From positions 1 through 64,000 of the forward strand of contig JAGWWS010000013.1 in NCBI GenBank assembly GCA_018970255.1: 64,000 nt of DNA, in the 5' to 3' direction. Below, one piece after another: positions 37,601 to 45,940 of the stretch (positions are counted from its first letter, which is position 1; each line of letters opens with the position of its first letter). This DNA comes from Verrucomicrobiota bacterium. GTDB lineage: Bacteria > Verrucomicrobiota > Verrucomicrobiia > Chthoniobacterales > Terrimicrobiaceae. The position numbers were made by a program, and so were the translations under genes. The notes beneath the pieces are model-generated. The model worked only from the letters and a program-made list of their open reading frames with translations. It was not told the DNA's origin and searched no databases.

Positions 37601-40600
37601 CTCTCGTCCTACGGTGCCGACAGCCTGCTCATCGGCGGAACGCGATCCAGGGAATCCGGAGGAACCCGAATCACGGTGGCCACCAAATCCCTCACCGTGG
37701 ACAATGCCGGTTCTCCGCTCGGCGGCCCGGAAATCCTTCTCGCCTCTTCCGAAAAACTCGAACTGAAGCCGGGCTCCTCCATCGTTCAATCCGGAAAAAC
37801 CCGTGCCGGCTCGCTGCAGCAATCGACCCCGATCCTCATCGGCAGTGCCTCCAGCGCTGGCAGTGGAAATGGTCTTCTCGTCCGCGCCTCGGACAGTGAA
37901 GCAGCTGCTCTTCGCAGCGGCGTCTCGAGCCAATCCGCGCAGGCAGTTTTGACAGCTCCCCCTTCGATGGTGGTTGGTGCCGGCGCTTTGATATCGGGGG
38001 CCGCGATTACCTTGGATTCGACCTACTCCACCTCACTGGATCCATCCGCCACACTTCGTGGAAATTCGATCGGCTTGAACAGCGGTCAAATCGCGCTCGC
38101 GTTCGACAATCCCGGCACCGTTCCGTCCATCGCGGGACTCGTTCTTTCCGGTGCGGCATTGAGAGGCTTGGCGGATACCGAAAAACTCTCGCTGCTGAGT
38201 TACTCAACTCTGGATCTGTATGGAACCGGTTCGTTCGGCACTCGCGGATCGCTCGCCCTCAATGCCGCGCAACTCCGTGGCTTCAACAACTCCGGCGGCG
38301 CGCTCACCCTCGCTTCGAGCGAAATCCTCATAGGCAATACTTCGGGCGCATCCGCCCTAACTCCGCAGCCGACTTCGAACGCCAATCTTGTCCTCAACGG
38401 CTCCACGGTGCGCCTCCTGAAAAGCAACTTGCAAATCGGCGGCTTTGGAACCGTGGATATCAATGCGCCGTCGGGACTTCGTGCTGAAGGAGATGGCAGT
38501 CTCGCTGTTGCTGGCACTCTCACCATCGCCGCGCCCAGCGCCACCGCAACGGGAGGCGTGTATGGATTCTCCTCCACGGGAAGCATGGCACTGAATCCTC
38601 TTGGAACCGCATCCACACTTTCCTCTGGCCTTGGGGCTTCTCTCTCTTTCACAGGTGGCACGGGACTCTTGGTGAACACCAACATTTCCCTTCCCTCCGG
38701 ATCGATCTCTCTTCGTTCCATGGCCGGCGATTTGGTTATTGGAACCACCGCCTCCACCTCCCTCGATGTCGGCGGCACGAAAAAATCTTTCAACGACATT
38801 TCGCGCTTCACCGATGGCGGAAAAATCGAACTCGGGAGTGCTACGGGTTCAATTTTTATTGGCACCTCAGGACGCTTGAATGTCGCTGCAGACCCTAATG
38901 GCGGCGATGCCGGCTCGGTCTTCATCGAAGCACCGGAGGGATTGTTTGTTCTCGATGGACAACTCGATGGGCGTAGCGGTTCTGGCGGAGTGGGAGCTTC
39001 GTTTTCACTCGATACCAAGTCGCTTGCGTCCGTGGGCGGAATCGATGGGATGCTTAATGACGCCTCTTTCAGCGGATCACGGCATTATCGAATTCGCTCT
39101 GGCAATGTTTTAGTGGATGGGATCGCCCGCGCGACCCGTTACGGGCTCAATGCCGACGGCGGTTCGATCACGATCGGCGAGTCTGGCTTTATCGACGCAT
39201 CGGGCCAAACCGGTGGCGATATCCGGTTGGTCGCATCGGGAAGTGTCGTTCTTGATTCCGGTGCGCGCCTGAGTGTTGCCGGGCTGAATTTCAACTCCGC
39301 TGGCAAGGGCGGCCGGATCGGGTTGGAAGCCGGATCCTCGATCAATGGCATCACCAACGAGGAAGCTTGCGTGGAAATCCGCGAGGGTTCCACCCTCGAT
39401 CTTTCCGTTTCCTCAAACGACGCGGAAAGCGCATCGATCGGACGCTTCGGCGGGAAACTCCATCTTCGCGCCCCACAAGCGGCCTCGGGAACCGATCTGA
39501 ATATTACTGGCATCGGCGGTTCGATCATCGGAGCCTCGAGTATCCTGGCCGAAGGATTTTCTCTCTTCGATCTCACGGGCTCGGGGGTAGTGACCGATTC
39601 CATCAAGGAGGACATCCAAAGCGCGGGTGATTTGTTCGGCGTGAACGCAAATGTCATCGAAACCCGCATACTGAATGGAAACACCGCACTCGCTCCTGTT
39701 TTGTTTGTGTCGCCCGGAGCTGAAGTCATTAACCGGTCCGGGGACCTTGTGCTTGGGGATGCAAACCTTGGCGGAAGTGCAGACTGGGACCTCTCTGGAT
39801 ATCGATTCGGCGAAAAATCCGCGCCCGGCGTTCTTACGCTGCGCGCCAAAGGAGATGTCGTTTTCCTAGGCTCTTTGAGTGATGGCTTTTCGTCCGCTGA
39901 TTACATGGCAGGGCTTTTGGAACCCTCCAACCTGCTTCCGAAAAACACTCAATCCTGGTCCTACCGCATTGCGGCTGGAAGCGATTTCGAATCGGCTGAT
40001 TTTTCGCGCACAAGGGAGCCCGCATCCGCCTCTGTCAAAATTGGAAATCCGGTGCCCGATGGGAAAAAATCCCAGTTTATTCGGACGGGTAGCGGCGACA
40101 TCGAAATCGTTTCCAGTGGAGATATCCAACTCCTCAATGAATTCGCCACTGTTTACACCGCAGGCACGCGGATCGTGGGTGATGCGCTCACGCTTGGCGG
40201 AAGATTTGATGCACCGGGAGAAGCATCCACTTCCCCAGACGCCAATCCAGATCCGCTTCCTGAAAACTTCAATTACCCTGCACAATACAGCCACTCGGGC
40301 GGGTCGATTTCCCTTCGGGCCACCGGAAGTATCGAAAGGCTTTCTCTCTCGGAGGACGGTGAATTCCTCCCCGACTCGCAAAAGCAAATTCCGAGCAACT
40401 GGCTCTACCGCCGAGGCTATGTGGACGAATCCGGATCGTTTGGCACGACTCTCGACGGCGAAATCGCCTCCACAACATGGTGGGTGGATTTCAGCAATTT
40501 CTTCCAAGGCATCGGCGCTTTGGGCGGCGGCATGGTCTCTTTGGAAGCGGGGCGAAATGTTTCGAATGTGGATGCGGTCGTCGCCACAAATGCCCGCGTG

Positions 40601-43111
40601 ACGCATACGGCCGAAAATGGCGACCGGCTGGCCCGCAACCAGAAAATCTACGAACTGGGCGGCGGCGATGTTTTTGTAACCGCCGGCCGGAATATCGATG
40701 CCGGCATGTATTATGTGGAAAAAGGCCTCGGCCGCCTCGAAGCCGGTGGTGCGATTACCACAAACCCGACTCGGATCGCCTATTCGGAGATGGGGTTCGG
40801 TGCCGAGGATGTGCAAGCCGCACTCGCCGAATCCGGAGAGTTGTTCCAGACCCTGCCCACCACCCTCTTTCTCGGGAAAGGAAGTTTCGATGTCCGGGCG
40901 AGCGGCGATATCCAACTCGGTCCTGTCCTCAATCCCTTCCTCATGCCGACCGGCCTCAACAATTCCGTCAGGAGAAAAAGTTACTTCTCCACTTATGCAA
41001 GCGACAGTTCAGTGGCCGTCTCCTCGATGGGCGGAAGCGTAACGCTCCGCAACAATTCAAGTGCATTCGGCGCACCCACGGCCGATCCGATCATGAAAAA
41101 CTGGATGGAGCCGATCCATCTCCAGGGTTACATTAGCGGCGAAGCGCTTTCTGTTTCGCGCCCCTGGCTCGGTCTTGGCGAGAGCGGCATCGATCTCACT
41201 TCTTTCGAGCGCGCCTTCACACTTCTCCCGGGAGTTTTTAAAATTACTGCTCTCTCGGGCGACGTGAACCTTGCTGGAAGATTCGACCTGTGGCCTACCC
41301 CTGTTGGAACTTTCGAACTGGTTGCCGCCAAAAACATGAATGGATTGGTCAGACTGGGCCTCAATCTCCCTCAGGCGGACTTACCCAAAGCCGAGGTCTG
41401 GAGCACCGCAATGATCAATCTCTCCGATGCGTCTCCCAGCGACCTCCCAACCAACACCTCTCCATTCGGGCTGTTAGACTCCCTCTACATGGATCAGGGC
41501 TTCCTCGACCAGCGGTTGTCCAAATTCTTCACCGAGTCGGGGTCCTTCACCGGAATCAATGCCGTTATTCAAACCCAGCAAGCGCTACACGGTCGTTCCA
41601 TCCTGCGCGCGAACGATCCTGAACCGCTCAGAATTTATTCCGCGGACGGGGACATCTCAGGTCTCACGCTTTACTCCTCAAAATACTCAAAAATTCTATC
41701 CGGTCGCGACATCACGGATGTGGCTTTTTATATCCAAAACGCCCGCTCCGGAGATCTGAGCTTGATATCGTCCGGTCGCGACATTGCGCCATTTAACGCC
41801 AACACCCCATCCCGCCTTGCCTCCCGCGCCGAGGGCAACACAATGGCGGAAACCGGTGACGGCAGCAGCCGAGAAGCCCTCGCCGGCGACATTCAAATCA
41901 ACGGCCCGGGAACCCTCGCTGTTCTGGCAGGTCGCAATCTCGACCTCGGCCTCGGCGCCAACAACGCCGATGGCACGGGCGTCGGCCTCACCAGCATCGG
42001 CAACGCCCGCAACCCGAACCTGCCATTCCAGGGTGCCGACATCATTGCCGCCGCCGGCATCGGCCCCGCTACCTCACTCCATGGGGCTCTGGATTTCGAC
42101 GCGTTCATCGACCGTTTCGTCAAAGGCGAAAAAGGCGCGGCTTGGCTCTCGGAGGTTTCCTCGAAAAACACGAACCTCCCAACCAACCTCACGCCCGAAT
42201 CCTTCGATGCCCTCGACTCCGAAACCAAGGCCCGTGTGGCCCTCGAAGTTTTCTACCTTGTTCTGCGCGACTCCGGCCGCGCTAAGGCCGAGTCCGGCGA
42301 TGAATCCTACGCCGAGGGATTCGAGGCCATCGATCTCCTCTTTGATGGAGCCAAATCGCAGGGCGACATCCTGACCCGTTCCCGTGACATCCGAACCCGG
42401 AGCGGAGGTTCAATCAGCCTGCTTGCGCCAGGCGGTTCTCTGAAACTCGCCACCAGCACCATTGGTTCACCACTCACCCCGCCGGGCATCGTCACTGAGG
42501 CCGGAGGCGCGATTTCGATTTTCACCGATGGCGATGTGGACATCGGCATCTCCCGGATTTTCACGCTCCGCGGCGGCGACCAGATCATCTGGTCTTCCTC
42601 GGGTGACATCGCGGCGGGCTCGTCCTCGAAAACCGTCCAATCCGCCCCGCCCACCCGCGTGCTCATCGACCCCCAAAGCGCCGCGCTTAATGTAGACCTT
42701 GGCGGCCTCGCCACCGGTGGCGGCATCGGCGTCCTTGCCTCTGTCGAAGGCGTTGAACCCGGAAATGTGGACCTGATCGCGCCGGAAGGTGTCGTCGATG
42801 CAGGCGATGCCGGCATTCGTTCCACGGGCAACCTCAACATCGCCGCCACGCAAGTTCTCAACGCCGACAACATCAGCACGGGCGGCTCATCGGCCGGCGT
42901 GCCTACGGCCCCGGTTGCGGCCGCGCCGAACATCTCGGGCATCACTGCTGGATCAAACACCGTCGCCGCGGCCAACACCGCCGCCGAGTCAGTTGCCGAG
43001 CAATCCCGCCCCCAAGCCGAAACGCTCCCCGAACAACCCTCGCTCATCACCGTCGAAGTCCTCGGCTACGGCGGAGGCGATGGCGAGGACGAAGAAATCG
43101 ACGAAGGCTAA
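31700..43111 (+). CDS. Two-partner secretion filamentous adhesin, DUF3739 type (TpsA)
   Basis: 3803 residues. N-terminus: a hydrophobic signal (RWLMPGFFLAFAGATDLALGG), then an Ala/Arg-rich helical segment (residues ~35-92) and the TPS/haemagglutination-activity domain (~95-260) with GNTVTVRQNQAQALLEWKSF and NQNGVIFG (190-197), the family's NPNG-type motif. The body is a beta-helix-like series of Gly/Ser/Asp-rich strands. Near residues 1715-1760 WNATGSYQAGDLVLHQGAVW resembles a CBM5/12 chitin-binding module. The C-terminal few hundred residues (to ITVEVLGYGG and an acidic tail) resemble DUF3739. I count one Cys and 31 Met. Should be exported through the TpsB barrel at 53148. Base composition is somewhat AT-richer than housekeeping genes. 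sbp follows 14 bp downstream. Confidence 0.9.
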   Translation: MIRAFQMRWLMPGFFLAFAGATDLALGGDILRGGAGAGAAAGRRVAESRALAGEAAAVAARVRANDRLARTTKAVNGMRALQQAARAAAGGGGIPNGLVPGGLDLDRVAYGAANPQQSGNTVTVRQNQAQALLEWKSFNVGRETTLNFDQSAGGADASKWIAFNRVTGASTAPSQILGRINAQGQVYVLNQNGVIFGAGSQVNARTLVASTLPINENLIQRGLLNNPDAQFLFSAFALDAGTKGPTPAFTPDPATLPDGSFGDIVVERGALITAPTSAEKVGGRVVLAGANVRNEGTISTPDGQTILAAGLQVGFAAHPTSDPTLRGLDVYIGETSYAPGGSQPPAGTAMNAGLIEAPRGSITIAGKTVRQLGVLESSTSTALNGRVDLLANHGARPNANHDFTKPDSSPLFYNTKTGLVELGRDSLIRILPEIGGKDRAVGLSLALPSIVNIQGRSVHLASGSTIHAPGASIPSGNGVVIPRDGSRDENRGRLEAGVGIRAGEWISTGLSSVWANSNGQVYLDSGAVIDVAGSVDVAVPMSHNLLTLQLRGAELANSPTQRQGAVRGTTITVDARRKGVWNGFAWVGTPLGDVSGYLGIIERTVGELTTAGGSVAISAGESVVMQPGSLIDVSGGTKRHAEGLVRTTRLWSNGHLIDIADATPDRIYGSIYTGESTTTHAKWGVTKTYRAALAPLGEYFQKSYVEGADAGSISITAPSMALDGKLVGRAVQGPRQVNQKTFSPAKNGSLALRFQKADPIAPQFSLSPTPPSIRFSTASSLPAVAAFALDSEGNAIPLGAERKSNLVLSPELLEEEGFGTLLVDNSEGDITIPSGTPLEAPYGGSITLRAANLSIDSKVSAPGGFLDFTVFNISPFVAARGEAATIKPPTPPPNPGRGIFNLGPNGILSTAGLLVDNRPGISPDIGLPPVVNGGSISVSAYTVRLAPGSLVDVSGGLSIRADGKRVYGNGGSIAILGGRDPSLHWVLGGELSLGAQLSGYSRLKGGSLSLMAPLVRIGGGAALPPGVKPGEVLHLDPEFFSRGGFSSFSITGLGKAVNAAAGDFLPAISIAPGTIIRPAVQSQVSRRIRGVETFQPMTLPEGIRPPVDLAFLAPVTQDTWSTPSVNLLRGDIVVGAGARIETDPLAKVTLRGGTVSVLGSIIAPGGRINIAGAAKFPIFTPSAPGPDENNARPTVFLGPGSLISAAGKFVPSPDIYKWRLGRERQLGTVVPGGSIVVDGNIVAAAGAVLDVSGSSGIIDIHPSRLTANIPDMAGFRIPATSGLTTLPYWLQTVPARVDSDAGSLSLIGREMLFTDATLRGFAGGPSAMGGSLVVSSGRYIDPVNPSPTSPLDLNLLVAQSGNWVPAGFYPEGGTAIGRLVPVGDGDRGRFSVDRFSAGGFDSLKLSGTAAGAVGFIGDVSIIARRALAVAEGGVLRADGNVLLQAPYVALGTPFQSPVQIATSDADRLSLPGRTYVMPTAGTGILTVRASLIDIGNLSLQNIGLANFIAENGDIRGNGALNIAGTLNLRAGQIYPTTAGRFNIVAYDRDGAPGSGIINISGSGERPPPWSAGGILGIYASTIVQGGTLRAPFGTINLGWDGTGVSPRDYLSGAGLTAGRTLPVAQQIVLADGSLTSVSGAGLTIPYGINTTGETWIDPSGIDITGSGLPDKAVNLSAISVAGNDGAVIDVASGGDLFAHRWIIGNGGGHDILSTSNTAWNATGSYQAGDLVLHQGAVWSARRPNKGVTPAIGFDWAPLTESYAIVPGYGFDYSPYSAFNPAAQDPGYVDSRISVGDRIHIGPGSVLPTGEYTILPARYALLPGGVLITPKPSASMFGYSQTDGSNIVQGYRFNGLNPSQSRPALASAFEVASQGVFRERAQYEDFFANSFFPAAAERLGLDQQRLPRDSGRVVLSGLNALRFDGHIQGRSLAGGFGAEIDISTRANIVIGRSGYSVAPGTTLLDSAKLSSYGADSLLIGGTRSRESGGTRITVATKSLTVDNAGSPLGGPEILLASSEKLELKPGSSIVQSGKTRAGSLQQSTPILIGSASSAGSGNGLLVRASDSEAAALRSGVSSQSAQAVLTAPPSMVVGAGALISGAAITLDSTYSTSLDPSATLRGNSIGLNSGQIALAFDNPGTVPSIAGLVLSGAALRGLADTEKLSLLSYSTLDLYGTGSFGTRGSLALNAAQLRGFNNSGGALTLASSEILIGNTSGASALTPQPTSNANLVLNGSTVRLLKSNLQIGGFGTVDINAPSGLRAEGDGSLAVAGTLTIAAPSATATGGVYGFSSTGSMALNPLGTASTLSSGLGASLSFTGGTGLLVNTNISLPSGSISLRSMAGDLVIGTTASTSLDVGGTKKSFNDISRFTDGGKIELGSATGSIFIGTSGRLNVAADPNGGDAGSVFIEAPEGLFVLDGQLDGRSGSGGVGASFSLDTKSLASVGGIDGMLNDASFSGSRHYRIRSGNVLVDGIARATRYGLNADGGSITIGESGFIDASGQTGGDIRLVASGSVVLDSGARLSVAGLNFNSAGKGGRIGLEAGSSINGITNEEACVEIREGSTLDLSVSSNDAESASIGRFGGKLHLRAPQAASGTDLNITGIGGSIIGASSILAEGFSLFDLTGSGVVTDSIKEDIQSAGDLFGVNANVIETRILNGNTALAPVLFVSPGAEVINRSGDLVLGDANLGGSADWDLSGYRFGEKSAPGVLTLRAKGDVVFLGSLSDGFSSADYMAGLLEPSNLLPKNTQSWSYRIAAGSDFESADFSRTREPASASVKIGNPVPDGKKSQFIRTGSGDIEIVSSGDIQLLNEFATVYTAGTRIVGDALTLGGRFDAPGEASTSPDANPDPLPENFNYPAQYSHSGGSISLRATGSIERLSLSEDGEFLPDSQKQIPSNWLYRRGYVDESGSFGTTLDGEIASTTWWVDFSNFFQGIGALGGGMVSLEAGRNVSNVDAVVATNARVTHTAENGDRLARNQKIYELGGGDVFVTAGRNIDAGMYYVEKGLGRLEAGGAITTNPTRIAYSEMGFGAEDVQAALAESGELFQTLPTTLFLGKGSFDVRASGDIQLGPVLNPFLMPTGLNNSVRRKSYFSTYASDSSVAVSSMGGSVTLRNNSSAFGAPTADPIMKNWMEPIHLQGYISGEALSVSRPWLGLGESGIDLTSFERAFTLLPGVFKITALSGDVNLAGRFDLWPTPVGTFELVAAKNMNGLVRLGLNLPQADLPKAEVWSTAMINLSDASPSDLPTNTSPFGLLDSLYMDQGFLDQRLSKFFTESGSFTGINAVIQTQQALHGRSILRANDPEPLRIYSADGDISGLTLYSSKYSKILSGRDITDVAFYIQNARSGDLSLISSGRDIAPFNANTPSRLASRAEGNTMAETGDGSSREALAGDIQINGPGTLAVLAGRNLDLGLGANNADGTGVGLTSIGNARNPNLPFQGADIIAAAGIGPATSLHGALDFDAFIDRFVKGEKGAAWLSEVSSKNTNLPTNLTPESFDALDSETKARVALEVFYLVLRDSGRAKAESGDESYAEGFEAIDLLFDGAKSQGDILTRSRDIRTRSGGSISLLAPGGSLKLATSTIGSPLTPPGIVTEAGGAISIFTDGDVDIGISRIFTLRGGDQIIWSSSGDIAAGSSSKTVQSAPPTRVLIDPQSAALNVDLGGLATGGGIGVLASVEGVEPGNVDLIAPEGVVDAGDAGIRSTGNLNIAATQVLNADNISTGGSSAGVPTAPVAAAPNISGITAGSNTVAAANTAAESVAEQSRPQAETLPEQPSLITVEVLGYGGGDGEDEEIDEG

Positions 43112-43125
43112 AACCCAACCATTCC

Positions 43126-44118
43126 ATGAAAACACCCATCCTCCTCGCGGCCGCAATGTTCGCGGCCACCACCGCCACGCACGCCGTGGAAATCCTCAAC
43201 GCCTCCTATGATGTCACCCGCGAGTTCTACACGGACTACAACGCCCTCTTCGCCCGGCACTGGAAGCAGAAAACTGGGGAGGACATTCTCATCAACCAAT
43301 CCCACGGAGGCTCCAGCAAACAAGCCCGCGCCATCCTCGACGGCCTCGACGCCGATGTCGCCACCATGAATCAGGAGACCGACATCGACATCCTCGCCCG
43401 AGCCGGGCTCGTGCAAACCGATTGGCGCACGCTTCTGCCAGACAACAGCGCCCCCTATACCACCGCCGTCGTCTTTCTCGTCCGCAAGGGAAACCCGAAA
43501 AACATCCGCGACTGGGGCGACCTCGCCCGCGACGGAGTTTCCGTCGTGGTCCCCAACCCCAAAACCTCCGGCAACGGCCGCTACGGCTACCTCTCGGCCT
43601 GGGCCTGGGCCGCCCGCGAGTTCCAAAACGATGAAACCCGCATCCGCGATTTCATCGCCCGGCTCTTCAAAAATGTCCCCGTCCTCGACACCGGAGGCCG
43701 CGCCGCCACCACCACCTTCACGCAAAAAGGCATCGGCGATGTCCTCGTCACCTTTGAAAGCGAAACCCTCCAAATCGCCCGCGTCATCGACCCTGAAAAT
43801 TTCGAAGTCGTCCACCCCTCGCTCAGCATCGCCGCCGACGCCCCCGTCGCCGTGGTTTCAAAAAACACCGAACGCCGCGGCACCACCGCCGCCGCCACCG
43901 AATACCTCGCCCACCTCTGGTCCCCCGAAGCCCAAAGCCTCGCCGCAAAACACTTCTTCCGCCCGCGCCGTGTCAATAAAGACGATCAAAAAAATAATCT
44001 ATTTTCCGAGATAGAACTCCTTTCAATCGACCAAGCTCAGGGCGGCTGGGACCTAGCCCAGAAGGCTCACTTCGATGATGGCGGCACCTTCGACCAGATC
44101 TACGCAGCCGGCCGATAA
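43126..44118 (+). CDS. Sulfate-binding protein, copy 1
   Basis: 330 residues. Signal peptide cleaved near THA-VEIL; mature EILNASYDVTREFYTDYNALF and [24 protein letters not shown] are the Sbp/CysP sulfate- or thiosulfate-binding signatures, followed by NPKTSGNGRYGYLSAWAW. Periplasmic component of a CysTWA importer. No permease follows directly; the transporter genes lie at 57738-60200 beside a second copy. Its ATG is 14 bp after the adhesin stop, so it is probably co-transcribed with it. About half the residues match the second copy at 55758 in the conserved blocks. Confidence 0.9.
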   Translation: MKTPILLAAAMFAATTATHAVEILNASYDVTREFYTDYNALFARHWKQKTGEDILINQSHGGSSKQARAILDGLDADVATMNQETDIDILARAGLVQTDWRTLLPDNSAPYTTAVVFLVRKGNPKNIRDWGDLARDGVSVVVPNPKTSGNGRYGYLSAWAWAAREFQNDETRIRDFIARLFKNVPVLDTGGRAATTTFTQKGIGDVLVTFESETLQIARVIDPENFEVVHPSLSIAADAPVAVVSKNTERRGTTAAATEYLAHLWSPEAQSLAAKHFFRPRRVNKDDQKNNLFSEIELLSIDQAQGGWDLAQKAHFDDGGTFDQIYAAGR

Positions 44119-44131
44119 ATTTTTTTCTAAA

Positions 44132-44166
44132 TTTATTGTTGACCATTTCGATTATTTAATTGAATC
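44132..44166 (+). promoter_or_regulatory. Shared TTTATTGTTGAC-GATTA element (copy A)
   Basis: TTTATTGTTGAC, then CATTTC and GATTATTTAAT. Over about 27 bases, 22 are the same as at 55515-55547. TTGACC could be a -35 box. A hairpin GATGATTT-TT-AAATCATC lies 7 bases downstream. Located 114 bp before the binding-protein-like gene. Confidence 0.55.
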
Positions 44167-44279
44167 TTTAAAAAGATGATTTTTTAAATCATCAAAAATC
44201 ACGATGACCCGGCCTCGGGAATCCGAACCAAAAACCAACGGAACAAAAAACCGAAACATCAGTAGAAAAATCCAAAATA

Positions 44280-45854
44280 ATGAAACCAATCAAACTCCTA
44301 GCCGTGGCCGCATCAGCACTGGGCCTGCTCACGGCAGCTAACGCCCAGACAACCGTCTACATCGCGGGCGCTCCGGCGCTCCGCACGGAACTCACCACTG
44401 CCATCGAGAATCTTCTCCGTGGACAGTCCGGTGTGACTCGTGCCCATAACGGCAGATCCATCATCACCGCGAATGTCATCAAGTGGGGCAACGCCACGAT
44501 AGCGGGTCAAAGAAATGTCACCGTCAAGATCAACTACAACGGCTCGGCCGGCGGTTGGTTGACTAATGCCTCCAGAAAAAAGGTGCGCTTCTTGGATAAC
44601 TCTATCAACGGTCCAGAAGCAGTGGATGTATTGTCGGATACCAAAGCCACCCCGGTGGACGAAGCGGTTCCCGACTTTCACATCAGCAATGAATTCCAAG
44701 TATCCACTCCTTGGAAGGGCACCAACAATGTTTCCTTTCCCGAGAATGGAAACACAACCTACCAGACCTTGGTGGATACGATTGTGGGAATCCTGCCCCT
44801 GCGCTTGGTGGCCAGCCCTGCGGCACCCGCCGGGTTGAACATCACGCCGCTTCTGGCTCAGCAGCTCTATACGAACGGTGAACTCCGCCTATCGCAACTC
44901 ACCGGCAACGCCTCCGATTACAACAAGAAGGTGTATCCATTGAGTCGCGGTATTGACTCCGGAATCCGCACTCTTTGGGCTGCTGCGAATGGTGTTGGAA
45001 CAACGACTCCGATCCGGACTTGGCAAGCAACGACATCCAACACAACCAACAAACCGGTGGTGGGCATCACCGTGGTTGCTCCCGGTGTGGGATACACATC
45101 CGCACCCACAGTGGAAATCGCAGCACCAGAAACACCTGGTGGTCGCACCGCCACTGCGACAGCCCGCGTCGCAAATGGGAAAATTGTTGGCTTCACCATC
45201 ACAAACCAAGGCAGCGGATACAACACACCTCCCCGCGTGACACTCACGGGCGGAGGCGGAAGTCTTGCCTCCGCGAGGGCTGTTATCTCCGGCGGCATAG
45301 TCACCAGCCACTCGCTCTGGGCCGCAGCCGGTCGCACGCTTGGAGCCAATAGCACTGACAACCGAGTGTTGGGAATCAACTCGCCGCTTGGAAATGGTGG
45401 ATATGTCACATTTGGTCCGTTATTGACCGCGATCACTTCCCAACTGCAACTTCCTGGAGGAAATCCTGGCGACATCTATTTCACCGTTTTGGGTGAATCG
45501 GATGCGGACTCGGCGATCAAAGCCGGTGCCAAGGAAGTCCGCTGGAACGGCAATTTGCTAGGCACTCTTGGCAGCTACGGGAACAATGGAAATGTAACAG
45601 CCACCAGCGCTCCCAATCCTTCAACCGTGGGCTCGGCCACTCCATCCTTGGCCTTCGGTCAGTATGATCTGTGGGGCTATGTCCGTCTTCCGTATTCAAA
45701 TACGGCCCTTCCGGCCAACTCCGCCAAACGGATAATTCACACAGCGATCGCAAACCAGCTGAAAAACTTCGATGCACCCATCAAACTAAAGGATGTGAAT
45801 GTGCGTCGCGATGCGGATGGTGGAGTGATTTCTGCATCCGGACGCAGGCTCTAA
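44280..45854 (+). CDS. Exported solute-binding-like protein with GxGY-PTV insert
   Basis: 524 residues. Signal peptide MKPIKLLAVAASALGLLTAANA, then TTVYIAGAPALRTELTTAIENLL, a start like those of phosphate-binding-type (PstS fold) exported proteins common in Verrucomicrobiota. Around residues 262-345 an inserted module has two copies of a motif (ITVVAPGVGYTSAPTVEI and FTITNQGSGYNTPPRVTLTGG). The C-terminal part returns to a binding-protein-like pattern (FGQYDLWGYVRLPY). Ligand unknown. SD-less, A-rich leader. A promoter element upstream matches that of the sulfate operon, suggesting the same control. Confidence 0.65.
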   Translation: MKPIKLLAVAASALGLLTAANAQTTVYIAGAPALRTELTTAIENLLRGQSGVTRAHNGRSIITANVIKWGNATIAGQRNVTVKINYNGSAGGWLTNASRKKVRFLDNSINGPEAVDVLSDTKATPVDEAVPDFHISNEFQVSTPWKGTNNVSFPENGNTTYQTLVDTIVGILPLRLVASPAAPAGLNITPLLAQQLYTNGELRLSQLTGNASDYNKKVYPLSRGIDSGIRTLWAAANGVGTTTPIRTWQATTSNTTNKPVVGITVVAPGVGYTSAPTVEIAAPETPGGRTATATARVANGKIVGFTITNQGSGYNTPPRVTLTGGGGSLASARAVISGGIVTSHSLWAAAGRTLGANSTDNRVLGINSPLGNGGYVTFGPLLTAITSQLQLPGGNPGDIYFTVLGESDADSAIKAGAKEVRWNGNLLGTLGSYGNNGNVTATSAPNPSTVGSATPSLAFGQYDLWGYVRLPYSNTALPANSAKRIIHTAIANQLKNFDAPIKLKDVNVRRDADGGVISASGRRL

Positions 45855-45900
45855 CCCCAAACGCAACCGGCTGATCGCTGCAATGTGGTCATGCCAACAC

Positions 45901-45936
45901 AGCCAGTGTCGGTCCCAATCCGGCACTGGCTTTTTT
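45901..45936 (+). terminator. Rho-independent terminator
   Basis: AGCCAGTG (45901-45908) and CACTGGCT (45924-45931) with T6 ending at 45936. It ends only 4 bases before the next ATG. Confidence 0.8.
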
Positions 45937-45940
45937 AAAA

